Position numbers and translations under genes: made by a program. Of a stretch of 51,796 bases of DNA, positions 1-8,841 are shown in pieces; position 1 is the stretch's first letter, and the number at the start of each line of letters is the position of its first letter. The DNA comes from Gammaproteobacteria bacterium RIFCSPHIGHO2_12_FULL_37_14 (lineage in GTDB: Bacteria > Pseudomonadota > Gammaproteobacteria > DSM-16500): assembly GCA_001801485.1 (NCBI GenBank), contig MGXV01000073.1, positions 1 to 51,796 of the forward strand, written 5' to 3'. Below the pieces are notes generated by a model. It searched no databases and was not told the origin of the DNA. It was given only the letters and a program-made list of their open reading frames with translations.

Positions 1-1538
1 ATGTTGGTCTTGATGTGTCCGGTGATAATATCTGCTGTGGGTCGTTGCGTTGATAAAATTAAATGGATGCCACTTTGACGCGCTTTTTGTGCTAAACGTG
101 TGACAGCGGTTTCGACTTCGTTTTTGTGGGTCATGATGAGGTCGCCAAACTCATCGATCAAAACAATTAGTTTTGCAAAAACGTGTGATGGATCATGCTC
201 CATTAATTCGTAACGTCGGTTCATCTCGTCCACACACCAGGTCAAAGCGCTAATCGCAGCGTCGCCATCAGTAACAATGGGATGTAGTAGATGTGGGATA
301 TTTTTCCATTGCGTAAAGGCTAGACGTTTTACATCCACGAGTATAATTTTGAGCTCGGAGGCTGAGAGCTGATAAGTTAAACTCATCAGCATCGATTGCA
401 GCAAATTGGTTTTACCGGACTGGGTGGAACCCGCGACGAGCAAATGTGGCATGTCGTGCAAATCGACGATTTTCACATCAGAGCCAGTCGTATTTTTACC
501 AAGCAACAACGGCAATTGCATATCACTACATTGATCGAGTTTGTATTTTAAATCGGAAAATGAAAAAACTTCGCGTTGGTCGTTTCCAAGCTCGACGCCG
601 ACATATGGCTTGCCAGGAATTACTTCGACAATACGCACATCTTGAACACGCATACTGCGCGCAATTTCTTTGTGTAAATTACACAGCGTTGATGATTTGA
701 TGCCGTTTGCCAAATTAATCTCATAGCGCGTGATAACGGGTCCAACTTCTTTGCCAACAACTGTTGCGCGAATATCAAAATGTTGCAAACAGTCGGTCAG
801 TTGTTTTGCAGTTGAATCCTGTGTGTATTGAAAGCCTGTGTTAAAAATAGGTGTTGGCATGATAACAGTCGGCTCTCGTCTTATTATGTCAGATTGTGTT
901 GATTGATATTGATAAGGTCGGTGAGTTTCAACGGGGTAGTAAACTGCCCTGCTCACTCTGTTTGCAAAAAATTCGGATGCAGCATCACGAACAAAGATAG
1001 CGATATCAAAACAAGATAATTTGGTCATTAAAAAAATGCTGGACAGCAAAATGGTTAAAATCAAAATCCAAGAAAACAAATGCGATAAAGAGACTCCGCA
1101 TTCGCCACATCGAGTGATTGAATCTATCGATAGGAAGAGTAAAAACGCGCCAATAAGTTTTAATATCAACGTGTGTCCGCCTTGACATGTATCCCGCCAA
1201 TGCGAATACAACGCGCATCCAACATAGGCAAACAAAAGCGGTGCAGAATAACTCATTTTTCCAAAACAGAGATTTAGAAAAAAAGCCCAGCCGTATTGCG
1301 CAGCGGGCTTTAATTCAATGAGCGATACCAGTGTCCAAATGGAAACAGCGATCATTACAATCAAAAATACTTCGCGCAGACGAGACAGTGCGTGCAGATC
1401 GTAAAATACACTCTGCTTCGCTTTATAACCATCGTATGTATGATTACCAATAAATGGTTTTGGTTGAATTGACTGCACCGACAGCAGAGGTTGCTGCGAA
1501 GTTGGCTCAATCGGCGAAATTGCGTGATACGTTTCCAT
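1..1538 (-). CDS. ftsK: FtsK/SpoIIIE-like DNA translocase (3' end outside window)
   Basis: Reading the minus strand from the ATG at 1538 gives one open frame to the window edge (about 512 residues, C-terminus missing). The N-terminus has about four hydrophobic segments (EVFLIVMIAVSIW, LLFAYVGCAL, LILKLIGAFLLFL, LFSWILILTILL). A motor domain follows with Walker A GSTQSGKT (residues 370-377), Walker B LIVLIDEFGDL (D462/E463) and the family signature ARQSGIHLILSTQRP. FtsK proteins are membrane-anchored hexameric motors that pump double-stranded DNA to resolve replicon dimers at division. The ATG follows a good AGGAG-type ribosome site. The N-terminal part is shorter than chromosomal FtsK with its long linker, so this is probably a plasmid-borne paralogue. 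The gene runs away from the origin. Confidence 0.88.
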   Translation of the reverse strand, partial: METYHAISPIEPTSQQPLLSVQSIQPKPFIGNHTYDGYKAKQSVFYDLHALSRLREVFLIVMIAVSIWTLVSLIELKPAAQYGWAFFLNLCFGKMSYSAPLLFAYVGCALYSHWRDTCQGGHTLILKLIGAFLLFLSIDSITRCGECGVSLSHLFSWILILTILLSSIFLMTKLSCFDIAIFVRDAASEFFANRVSRAVYYPVETHRPYQYQSTQSDIIRREPTVIMPTPIFNTGFQYTQDSTAKQLTDCLQHFDIRATVVGKEVGPVITRYEINLANGIKSSTLCNLHKEIARSMRVQDVRIVEVIPGKPYVGVELGNDQREVFSFSDLKYKLDQCSDMQLPLLLGKNTTGSDVKIVDLHDMPHLLVAGSTQSGKTNLLQSMLMSLTYQLSASELKIILVDVKRLAFTQWKNIPHLLHPIVTDGDAAISALTWCVDEMNRRYELMEHDPSHVFAKLIVLIDEFGDLIMTHKNEVETAVTRLAQKARQSGIHLILSTQRPTADIITGHIKTN

Positions 1539-1584
1539 TTGACACTCCTGTGACAATAAGCGGCACAATAATTAAAATAATTGT

Positions 1585-1782
1585 TTAGCCCAATACGGTT
1601 TTTGAGCTGTAAAAAAATTGCCGAAAGGCTTTTCGGTTTTTTCTTTCAGATCGATACCGTGTCACAGGATGTTTTGGAGAATCACAATTAAAACTGCAAA
1701 TCGACAAGCGTTCGCTTGCGGAAATTTGGTCATTTAGAAATTGCGATTGAATGGGTTTTTCAGATATATTGCGGTTAGCCAT
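1585..1782 (-). CDS. small hypothetical protein upstream of the FtsK-like gene
   Basis: A 65-residue frame that starts MANRNISEKPIQ and is rich in Ser, Arg and Phe, with no recognisable domain. The ATG has GGAG eight bases upstream. It ends 46 bases before the FtsK-like start on the same strand, so the two could be co-transcribed. No membrane segment or signal peptide is seen. It could be a leader peptide or a spurious frame; the ribosome site is the main support. Confidence 0.35.
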   Translation of the reverse strand: MANRNISEKPIQSQFLNDQISASERLSICSFNCDSPKHPVTRYRSERKNRKAFRQFFYSSKTVLG

Positions 1783-2092
1783 TGCACTTACTCCGTGTAT
1801 GTGTGGTGGTTAGTTGCATAAAATTGCTAGAACAATTTTATGCAACGCTTTAATCAAGAAATTTTGACTTGATATTTTTTATCCTAAAGCGGTTTTCAAT
1901 AAATGTAAATACATTTAATAAATTATTTACTATTATCTTTTAATTTCTTTGAATTCAACTATACATGGTACTTCCCTACCCTATTCCACTCCACTAATTG
2001 CCTTCGGGAGAGTAAAATTTGTGTGCAATAGATTATAGGGAAGTAGTTGTTAGCCACCACAGGATAATTGTCTATGTTCCTCGTGAAACATC

Positions 2093-2101
2093 TTATCCAC
2101 A
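2093..2101 (+). promoter_or_regulatory. DnaA box
   Basis: TTATCCACA is an exact match to the Escherichia coli consensus DnaA box. Its place about 235 bases before the first iteron fits an iteron-type plasmid origin in which host DnaA assists the plasmid Rep protein. Confidence 0.7.
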
Positions 2102-2194
2102 GGCATATTGTTTTTAAAGCTCCTACAAAAATTTAATTTTATAGTGTGATCAAAAATTGATCATTTTTTATTTAAATTTAAAAAATTGTGATTG

Positions 2195-2245
2195 TCCGTT
2201 TTGTTTTGTGAATAACGCATCGCGTTATTCACAAAACAAAACGGA
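2195..2245. repeat. perfect 24-bp inverted repeat, 3-base loop
   Basis: The arms start TCCGTTTTGTTTTGTG and meet at AACGC-atc-GCGTT. All 24 positions of both arms pair. No T-tract follows, so it does not look like an intrinsic terminator. Possible roles are a single-strand or hairpin origin, a recombination site served by the nearby FtsK-like motor, or a protein binding site. Confidence 0.85.
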
Positions 2246-2335
2246 TAACTATAGGTATTTATATTTATATAGGTAATATAGGTACTACAGGCACCGCTGA
2301 GAAAATATTAAATATCAATGTATTATATATGTTTC

Positions 2336-3789
2336 GGTCGACCAATCATACGCAAAATGTCGACCAATCATACGCAAAACGCCGACCAAATGTACGCATT
2401 TTTTCGATATTTTGGTCGACCAAACGTACGCGAATAACTATTGTAATTAACAGGGTTATCAACAGCCTGATTAATTTAAATATGTTATTTAAATTAATTA
2501 ATTTATGAATATGAGTTTTTAATGCTTTTCGCATATCAGGTCGACCAAACATACGCATCAATTTGGCGTAACCACTAGTATTCTTATTGATTTTAATTTA
2601 AATAACATATTTAAATTATTAAAGTTAAATAAATTAAATAGTCAAAATGTATTGTTTTTGTTTTATTGCATAGATGATTATGATTGTTAGTGATGTTTGA
2701 TGGTATTTGAACCAAATAATATGCTTTGCCCAATATTGCGCTTCCCACTACTTTTCTGCATCGCATCAGGAAAGTGAATCAAAAGGTCGACCAAACATAC
2801 GTATTAATTATAAGTAACTACTAGAATTTTAATCTTATTTAACTTTAATAATTTATTTAAATTATTAAAGTTAAATACTTTTATTGTCATATATGCAATT
2901 TAGATATTATTATGTTTACCTGCTATTAATATTATTTACATTAAATAATATATTTAAATTAATACAATTATTTACTATTTCTGATTCCATCGGCAAAATG
3001 AATCAAAAGGTCGACCAATCATACGCAGAATTTCTTTGGTCGGCTTTTGTGTTAAATAAATTAAATAATATATTTAAATTACAAAATATACATAACTTAA
3101 TGATAATTTTCCGCATCAGATCTGAAAAAATAACACAAACGTCGACCAAACGTACGCATTAACCGATGTAAATTATGATGTATGGTGAACCCTAATTGAA
3201 ATATGATGGTTAACTTAATTCCACAGATTATGCCCCACTCTACTTTTTCCGCATCGCATCAGGAAAATGAGTAAAAAGGTCGACCAAACATACGCAGACT
3301 CGTCTCTAACTAGTTTTTATAACTTTATGATAGTTTTAGCATTAGAGCCCGAAAATTCAGTGCAGCGGTCGACCAAAGGTACGCAGATTTGCTTATATTT
3401 ACTGGTATTTTAATCGCCAATCCAGTTAATAATATGTTATTTAAATTAATTAATTTATGCAGATATATTTTTTGACGCATTTTACATATTTGGTCGACCA
3501 AACATACGCATTCTTCGAGCATAGGTATTAGTATCCGTAATAAATTTTAATTGTAATAATATATTTAAGTTATTTAATTTAAATAACCTATTATATTAAA
3601 GTGCGTTATTTTATTAATTTAAGCAAGCAAAGCTAAACCAAACAGTAATTTCCGTGGTTAGTTACTTTTAATATGTTGTTTACATTAAATAGCATATTTA
3701 AATTTATTAATTTATTTAACTTAATTGTATTACTAGATATTGCGCATCATACGAGAAAGCCGCATTAAAAGGTCGACCAATCATACGCA
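2336..3789 (+). repeat. iteron array of the plasmid replication origin (12 copies)
   Basis: Twelve same-direction 19-bp copies of GGTCGACCAAACATACGCA or close variants start at 2336, 2358, 2380, 2414, 2539, 2785, 3009, 3140, 3278, 3367, 3492 and 3771. The first three are exactly 22 bp apart (two helical turns), which is typical of Rep-binding iterons. Several copies share an upstream extension like GCATCAGGAAAATGAATCAA (before 2785, 3009, 3278). Between iterons lie repeated AT-rich palindromic blocks built on TTAAATAATATATTTAAATT; one 28-bp block is exactly repeated at 2480-2507 and 3432-3459. Together these suggest Rep binding sites mixed with easily melted DNA. The adjacent repA and HU-like gene support an oriV. 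Confidence 0.9.
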
Positions 3790-4114
3790 TCATTTCTGTG
3801 ATCTGCTTTTAATAAATAAGTTAAATAATATATTTATCATAATAAAAATACATAATTTACTTAAAATAAATATTTTTAATATTATTAAATTTAATAATTT
3901 ATTTAAATTAACAAACATATTTAATTTACATAAAACAAAACCAATAAGTTGATTTATAAAGAATTCTGGTCATTTTTTAGCTTTTCTGTCACAATGGCGT
4001 ATTGACATAGCAATTAATTTAAATTTACATTTTATAAATCCCAGCTATTATCGAACATTTAAAATATATAAATAGTATTTAATTTAAATAATTTATTAAT
4101 TTTATTGAGATTTT

Positions 4115-4393
4115 ATGAATAAAAAAGAATTTATACTGAATTTAGAAAAATATGGCGACTTTAAAAATGAGGTAGCGAGCGGGGTGTATAAAGTGTTTGT
4201 TGAAGCCTTAAAATCATCCTTGCTGTCAGTTAATGATAAGTTGCACTTGCCAGAAATTGGAAAATTTGAGGTTAAAAAAAGAAAACAAAGAAATGGTGTT
4301 AACCCAAAAACAGGCGAGACGATTGTCATACCGGAAAAAATAACCATAAAATTTACACCATCTAAAGAAATCATGGATTCATTAAATAAATAA
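4115..4393 (+). CDS. HU/IHF-family DNA-binding protein
   Basis: The 92-residue protein has the HU fold layout: N-terminal helices (MNKKEFILNLEKYGDFKNEVASGVYKV), the GKFEVKKRKQRNGVNPKTGE region that forms the DNA-gripping beta arm with its conserved NPKTG, and a C-terminal KITIKFTPSKEI segment. HU and IHF bend DNA and help iteron origins open. Its position between the iterons and repA suggests a role in replication or in folding this AT-rich region. It stands alone on the plus strand. Whether it is a homodimeric HU or an IHF-like subunit cannot be told. Confidence 0.9.
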   Translation: MNKKEFILNLEKYGDFKNEVASGVYKVFVEALKSSLLSVNDKLHLPEIGKFEVKKRKQRNGVNPKTGETIVIPEKITIKFTPSKEIMDSLNK

Positions 4394-4492
4394 AATAAAT
4401 TTATTAATATATATAAATTATGTAACATTATTATTGATGAGTGGTATTGGAAGTTGTAAAAAACAAGATTCTATCGAGAAAATATATTTTTT

Positions 4493-4511
4493 TGTCGACC
4501 AGAAGTACGCA
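4493..4511 (+). repeat. solitary thirteenth iteron beside the repA 3' end
   Basis: TGTCGACCAGAAGTACGCA differs from the iteron consensus at only a few positions. It sits 10 bases past the repA stop codon, about 700 bases from the main array. Such outlying iterons can take part in Rep-mediated handcuffing. Confidence 0.7.
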
Positions 4512-4521
4512 TTAAATCTAA

Positions 4522-5484
4522 CTAGCTTACTGGGCTTTCAATCTTTTTTGGTGATGCCGCATATGTTGCGCCAGGTAATTTTTTAATGTGCGTTTTTGAA
4601 GGGAGTAGGGTGAGCCCATTCTCGTTTTTTTGAATATTTGCATCCGGGTATAACGCAAGAACCTTGACCATTTGCTCTGAAAATTTTTTCTTAAACGCAA
4701 ATCTTCCTGACTTGTCCTGCGCGTAATTAGACCCGAATTGATTGTGCAGGGATTCCCATGAGATTTTTGTCATTTTTGAAAGATAGCTCATTCGGTATGT
4801 TAGCCAAGAATAAATATCTAAAGCTAAACTCGAATTCTTGAGTTTTTTAATGACATTCATGTCGATTGGTACTGGGCTATTTATAATTTCATTAAAAAAG
4901 TCTGTATCCAGCAACAATACGGATTCATTTGTTTTTGATGTGCCATCCTTTTGAGGCGCCCAAGTTAGACTTGCTCTTTTTACGGTTTTAACATTTTCTA
5001 TTTGCCATGTATCACCATCATCATAAGTGCATGAGATTGAGCATGAAAACAATCTTTTAATTTGATCTTTAAAGCGTTCAATATAGGCGCCTGTTCGTGG
5101 TATACCAAGTTCAGACATAAAAGAACTTAAGCTGTGGTTTAAAACAAGCTCACGTGATTTTTTTCGAACCGCTTCTGTTGTAATCCATATCATTATGAGT
5201 CGTGGTATTGATCCGTAAGGTATACCCACATCTGGATTTGCTGTTATCACCAATGAATAGTTGCCATTTTTTCTTTTAAAAGAGGGTGATTTCACTGTTT
5301 TGTGCGGCATAGACGCTTGCACAAGGGCTCTTGCCATATAACCAAACGAACCATTTCTATCGATATCGTCATTTTCAGATGCTATGGATTCAGCAATTAA
5401 TTTTGAGATTTTATAATCGATAACTGGAGTAATTATTCCAGCGCGATCTTGAAAACTGAGTCCTTTTTTTTGCTCATTATCCAT
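4522..5484 (-). CDS. repA: plasmid replication initiator RepA (RepA_C family)
   Basis: The protein matches the 'plasmid encoded RepA' family. The core is PYGSIPRLIMIWITTEAVRK, then SRELVLNHSLSSFMSELGIPRTG, then a helix ending KRLFSCS, followed by a region with LDIYSWLTYRM that resembles the second winged-helix half. Such proteins bind iterons and start replication. I chose the ATG at 5484 because GGAA lies seven bases upstream. A longer frame from a TTG at 5517 (11 more residues) or an ATG at 5490 is possible. The gene faces away from parA and toward the iterons. An AT-rich region with an inverted repeat lies upstream and may be its operator. Confidence 0.9.
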   Translation of the reverse strand: MDNEQKKGLSFQDRAGIITPVIDYKISKLIAESIASENDDIDRNGSFGYMARALVQASMPHKTVKSPSFKRKNGNYSLVITANPDVGIPYGSIPRLIMIWITTEAVRKKSRELVLNHSLSSFMSELGIPRTGAYIERFKDQIKRLFSCSISCTYDDGDTWQIENVKTVKRASLTWAPQKDGTSKTNESVLLLDTDFFNEIINSPVPIDMNVIKKLKNSSLALDIYSWLTYRMSYLSKMTKISWESLHNQFGSNYAQDKSGRFAFKKKFSEQMVKVLALYPDANIQKNENGLTLLPSKTHIKKLPGATYAASPKKIESPVS

Positions 5485-5568
5485 ATGCATTCCATGTCTA
5501 AAAAAATATATTCTCAAGCCTAGAGTTTCTTGGCAATGAATCTTTATTATTATATATTATACATAAGT

Positions 5569-5610
5569 TATGTAAAGTAAAAAAAGTATTTAACTTATTT
5601 ACTTTACATA
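5569..5610. promoter_or_regulatory. inverted repeat in the repA-parA divergent promoter region
   Basis: TATGTAAAGTAAA (5569-5581) and TTTACTTTACATA (5598-5610) are perfect 13-bp arms with a 16-base spacer, midway between repA and parA. Partition operons of this type are usually autorepressed and often keep parS or the operator upstream of parA, so either role fits. Binding is not shown. Confidence 0.6.
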
Positions 5611-5666
5611 TCTTATTTTTAAGATAATATAGTTTATATGGTTACATATATAACAAGGAGTGAGTG

Positions 5667-6371
5667 ATGCCCGCAAAGATAATTGCAATATTAAACCAGA
5701 AGGGTGGGTCTGGCAAAACAACAGTAACCATGCAAATGGGTGGTACGTTGGCATTAAGAGGGAAAAATGTTTTGGTGATTGATGGAGACAGTCAAAATTC
5801 AGCGGTGGAGTGGGCGTCAATGGCGCCAGAAGGCAATCCATTTCCCGCAAAAGTTTTTAATCTCGCTGCAGCCGGCAGAAAAATTCATCAAGAAATTAAA
5901 AAATATTATGATGACTATGAATATATTCTAATTGATTGCCCCCCAGCTGCTGACTCAGGTATTTCTAAGAGTGTTTTACTTGTTGCGGATTTAGCGCTGA
6001 TACCATTTATTCCAGATGGATTAAATATGGCAGCGGCTGTAAAAATTAGAGACACGATTGAAGACGCTCAAGTTATGAATGAAAATTTAAGAAGCCTGCT
6101 TGTTCTTAATAGAGTTGAATCAAAAACAATTTTAACAAATGAAGTGATCGATCTTCTGCCTGACTTCAATATGCCGCAAGCAGAAACGCGTTTACACAAA
6201 CGAACACATTATCCAGAAACATTTTTAACAGGCTCAACAGTGCATTCGCTTAAGAAAAAAGCTGAATCTGCTATTGATGAGATAGAGCGCTTAACAGACG
6301 AAGTCATCGCATTTTTACAAAAACCGTTAGTTGAATCACGATTAAAAGAAAAGGAAGAAGTCCATGGGTAA
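5667..6371 (+). CDS. parA: ParA-family partition ATPase
   Basis: The 234-residue protein starts MPAKIIAILNQKGGSGKTTV with a deviant Walker A motif (KGGSGKTT, residues 12-19) and has YILIDCPPAADSG as the second nucleotide motif. Its short length and lack of an N-terminal DNA-binding domain make it a ParF-like type Ib partition ATPase, which forms gradients on nucleoid DNA to position plasmid copies. The ATG at 5667 has AAGGAG six bases upstream; an in-frame GTG at 5664 is less likely. It overlaps the next gene by eight bases. Confidence 0.92.
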   Translation: MPAKIIAILNQKGGSGKTTVTMQMGGTLALRGKNVLVIDGDSQNSAVEWASMAPEGNPFPAKVFNLAAAGRKIHQEIKKYYDDYEYILIDCPPAADSGISKSVLLVADLALIPFIPDGLNMAAAVKIRDTIEDAQVMNENLRSLLVLNRVESKTILTNEVIDLLPDFNMPQAETRLHKRTHYPETFLTGSTVHSLKKKAESAIDEIERLTDEVIAFLQKPLVESRLKEKEEVHG

Positions 6372-6762
6372 ATATGATATGTCAGGTTTTAAAAATAAAA
6401 TTGCGCCGAGAGATAAAGCGGAAATTGAAGAAAAAGCATCTGATAGATTTAACATGGCTGACCAAACGCTTGGTGTTGTTGCAAAACAAACAGAAGCGGT
6501 TGTTCAATCTGTTTCTGAAGCTACTCAAATTTCATTTGCCCGTGTTATTAGAAAAACGTTTTCTATGCCAGAATCCGAGCTTTCGCTTATTGAGCAGGTA
6601 AAAAATAAGGCGCTTAATCGAAGAGTTGTTTTGGGAGAAGGCGAAGTTTTGAGAATCGGCTTGATGATGGTGTCCGAATTATCTGATGATGAGCTTGAAA
6701 AAGTATCAGGTAGACTTGAAAAAATGCCACTTGGAAGACCGCCAAAAATAAGATTAAGTTAA
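6364..6762 (+). CDS. putative partition partner of ParA (ParB/ParG-like role)
   Basis: A 132-residue, charged, helix-rich protein that starts MGKYDMSGFKNKIAPRDK, overlapping the parA end. I see no classic ParB domain. The small size, a disordered basic N-terminus and a compact C-terminal half (RVVLGEGEVLRIGLMMVSELSDDELEKV) resemble the small centromere-binding partners of type Ib ParA proteins. It would bind parS and stimulate the ATPase. Its function is inferred from position. Confidence 0.6.
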   Translation: MGKYDMSGFKNKIAPRDKAEIEEKASDRFNMADQTLGVVAKQTEAVVQSVSEATQISFARVIRKTFSMPESELSLIEQVKNKALNRRVVLGEGEVLRIGLMMVSELSDDELEKVSGRLEKMPLGRPPKIRLS

Positions 6763-6767
6763 ATAAA

Positions 6768-6801
6768 GTAATAACATTATGTAACTTATTAATGTTATTA
6801 C
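6768..6801. repeat. inverted repeat after the partition operon
   Basis: GTAATAACATTA (6768-6779) and TAATGTTATTAC (6790-6801) are perfect 12-bp arms with a 10-base loop, starting six bases after the stop of the ParA partner. It is AT-only apart from the ends and lacks a T-run, so it could be a weak terminator or a parS-like site. Confidence 0.5.
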
Positions 6802-6820
6802 GTTTGAATTATTGGGATAT

Positions 6821-6908
6821 GTAGCAAAAATCTGTGTGGAGTACAGGGCGAAATGTAGCAACTTCGTGGCGCTGTATATGAAAAGTAGCAGATGTCGCAA
6901 ATGTAGCA
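6821..6908 (+). repeat. GTAGCA repeat cluster
   Basis: GTAGCA occurs at 6821, 6855, 6885 and 6903, with a variant GTCGCA at 6894; the last three are 9 bp apart. The cluster fills the gap between the partition operon and the SGNH hydrolase gene. A similar cluster in the opposite orientation lies at 41050-41080, right behind the integrase gene. Confidence 0.6.
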
Positions 6909-6950
6909 AAGCGTGCAATTCGATTATTGTAAGTTATGAAGAAATAAAAA

Positions 6951-7619
6951 ATGACCAAAACAATCTTGTGCTATGGCGATTCAAACACCTGGGGTTATAT
7001 TGCTGGCAAATTTAATTTGCAGACGCAGTACATGGAGCGATATCCCAGGGATATTCGTTGGACGGGACGTCTGCAAAAATTATTGGGCGATGATTATTAT
7101 GTTATTGAAGAAGGGTTGAATGGTCGAACAACCAATGTTGATTCAGACATCCCACCAGAGCGTAATGGTAAAAATTATTTGTTGCCGTGTTTGTATACGC
7201 ATTCTCCGCTGGATTTAGTTGTGCTAATGCTTGGCGGGAATGATCTAAAAAAAATCTTTAATCGTTCGGTTGATGATATTGTGAATGGATTGTCGGAATT
7301 AACTCATATGATTCAGTCCACAAAATATGGAAGAGGAATGCAATCACCGCCGAAAATTTTATTGGTTGGTTATCCGACATTAACACATGATAACGCGGGT
7401 GAATTTTACGGCGATAAAAATATGTTTGAAAATGGCGTAAAAAGATCAAAAGAATTTGATGCGCATATTTCCAAAATGGCAAAGCAGAACGACTGTTATT
7501 ATTTTAATATGGCACCCTACGTTGAGTTTAGTGAAGTTGATGGACTTCATTTTGATGAAGAAGGGCATAAGATTTTTGCAGAAAAAATAGCGCCAGAAAT
7601 AACGAAAATTATTGGATGA
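6951..7619 (+). CDS. SGNH/GDSL-family hydrolase
   Basis: This 222-residue esterase-like protein shows all SGNH blocks: GDSN with the nucleophile Ser11 near the N-terminus, a Gly in the GLNGRT block, GGND (Asn97), and DGLH (Asp197/His200) close to the C-terminus. Family members cleave esters of lipids or sugars, such as arylesterases and lysophospholipases; the substrate is not predictable. There is no signal peptide, so it acts in the cytoplasm. It stands three bases ahead of the GFA-family gene and probably shares its transcript. Confidence 0.85.
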   Translation: MTKTILCYGDSNTWGYIAGKFNLQTQYMERYPRDIRWTGRLQKLLGDDYYVIEEGLNGRTTNVDSDIPPERNGKNYLLPCLYTHSPLDLVVLMLGGNDLKKIFNRSVDDIVNGLSELTHMIQSTKYGRGMQSPPKILLVGYPTLTHDNAGEFYGDKNMFENGVKRSKEFDAHISKMAKQNDCYYFNMAPYVEFSEVDGLHFDEEGHKIFAEKIAPEITKIIG

Positions 7620-7622
7620 AAT

Positions 7623-8018
7623 ATGTCAGAACAAAGAATTTTAAAATGTCATTGTGGCGCAATTGAAGTCGCTGTTCAGTTTGATAATGGATTGGAAAAT
7701 ATCCGTCGCTGTGATTGTTCGCTTTGTAAGCGTAAAGGCGCTGTGATGGCAATGGTTCCTGTCACTCATTTGAAGGTTACTAAAGGTCAGGATAATTTAA
7801 CACTGTATCAGTGGAATACCAAAGTCGCTGAACATTATTTTTGTAAAACATGCGGTATTTATACGCATCACAAACGCAGAAGTAATCCAAATCAATATGG
7901 TATCAATATCGCCTGTATCGAAGGTGTGAACCCCTATTCATACGGTGACATACCCATTGGTAACGCGAATTTAAATGCGCCGCTGCCACCGATATCAAAT
8001 AACGAATTGAGTAATTAA
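7623..8018 (+). CDS. GFA-family zinc-binding protein
   Basis: A 131-residue protein with the cysteine pattern of the glutathione-dependent formaldehyde-activating (GFA, Mss4-like) fold: CHCG (9-12), CDCSLC (30-35) and CKTCG (74-78), followed by the typical N-x-x-CIEGVNP ending. Characterised GFA proteins bind zinc and may conjugate formaldehyde to glutathione, though most homologues have unknown substrates. It is packed between the SGNH and alpha/beta hydrolase genes, and its stop directly abuts the next start. Confidence 0.85.
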   Translation: MSEQRILKCHCGAIEVAVQFDNGLENIRRCDCSLCKRKGAVMAMVPVTHLKVTKGQDNLTLYQWNTKVAEHYFCKTCGIYTHHKRRSNPNQYGINIACIEGVNPYSYGDIPIGNANLNAPLPPISNNELSN

Positions 8019-8813
8019 ATGACGAAAGCACTTTTTAAATGCTATTTACTTTTTATAGCATTATTTTTTTCGTCGGTTAATTTTGCAAGTCCAATTCCAT
8101 TTGGAAAATATTATCATATTAATAATGCGTCGATTTATGCAGTGTCTTATGGTAAAGGTCCTACGGTTGTTTTTGAATCAGGCTTAGGTAATGGGGTTAA
8201 TGTTTGGTCAAAAGTAGCGCCATTTATCGCAAAACATGCAACCGTTGTTTTATACGATCGCGCCGGTACAGAAAAAAGTAAATTTTTAAAAAACACAACT
8301 CAGGCACAAACTGCACAAATTGTTGTTAGTAATTTAAAGGAATTACTGCAAAAAATGCATTTAAATCCGCCTTACATTTTAGTTGGGCATTCAGTTGGTG
8401 GTTTGTATGTTCAGCTCTTTGCACGCGAATATCCAAAAGAAGTGAGCGGTGTCGTATTGGTAGATTCCATGAGTCCTAATCAAAATCTTAATGATCCATT
8501 ACCAAGCAAAAGGGCTTATTATTATCTCGATGCATTAGGAATTCCCGCAAGCGAAAATGAAGTCAAAAAAGCACCGGTTTTTCCGAATACTCCATTGATT
8601 GTTTTATCGGCAACAATTCATGGAAAGCTAAGCAGCATATACAATTCTAAAGCCAATAAAATACAGTGGGCAAAGTGGCAAGCAGAATTGGCAGCAATGT
8701 CTAATAAATCACAGTATATTACCGCAAATAAAACAGATCATTATATTCAAAAAGAAAAGTCATGGCTCGTAATTTCCGCAATTAATGAAATATTAGACGT
8801 AAATAATAGTTAA
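8019..8813 (+). CDS. secreted alpha/beta-fold hydrolase
   Basis: The 264-residue protein begins with a signal peptide (LFKCYLLFIALFFSSVNFA). It then follows the alpha/beta hydrolase order: an oxyanion strand FESGLG, the nucleophile elbow GHSVGG (Ser125), an acid candidate in VLVDS (Asp149) and His241 in KTDHYIQ. It would act in the periplasm or outside on an ester or similar bond; the substrate is unknown. It is the third gene of a tightly packed trio of small-molecule enzymes that look like cargo. Confidence 0.85.
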   Translation: MTKALFKCYLLFIALFFSSVNFASPIPFGKYYHINNASIYAVSYGKGPTVVFESGLGNGVNVWSKVAPFIAKHATVVLYDRAGTEKSKFLKNTTQAQTAQIVVSNLKELLQKMHLNPPYILVGHSVGGLYVQLFAREYPKEVSGVVLVDSMSPNQNLNDPLPSKRAYYYLDALGIPASENEVKKAPVFPNTPLIVLSATIHGKLSSIYNSKANKIQWAKWQAELAAMSNKSQYITANKTDHYIQKEKSWLVISAINEILDVNNS

Positions 8814-8841
8814 AACAGATTAAAAAACATTGCCTAATATA

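Larger units (their letters stand above)
1783..2335. other. non-coding origin-proximal region
   Basis: AT-rich stretch with no convincing gene. It holds a 10-bp inverted repeat with a long loop (TACTTCCCTA at 1969-1978, TAGGGAAGTA at 2036-2045), a consensus DnaA box (2093-2101) and a large perfect hairpin (2195-2245). It lies between the leftward small ORF/FtsK-like pair and the iteron array, so it also has to carry their promoter, which I could not place with confidence. Confidence 0.6.

Noticed and set aside
446..1218. Small frames overlapping the FtsK-like gene
   Set aside because: They lie in other frames over a long conserved motor protein whose motifs are on the minus-strand frame from 1538.
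2336..3789. CRISPR array
   Set aside because: The repeats are 19 bp with irregular gaps of 3 to 260 bp, the gaps themselves repeat, and there are no cas genes. They fit Rep-binding iterons.
2346..3952. Small frames across the iteron region
   Set aside because: They are built from the repeats themselves (GRPDMR, KLINLNNIFKLI), lack ribosome sites and show no protein-like composition.
6812..7015. 67-codon frame overlapping the SGNH start
   Set aside because: It runs through the GTAGCA repeats and into the SGNH gene in another frame; no ribosome site or domain.
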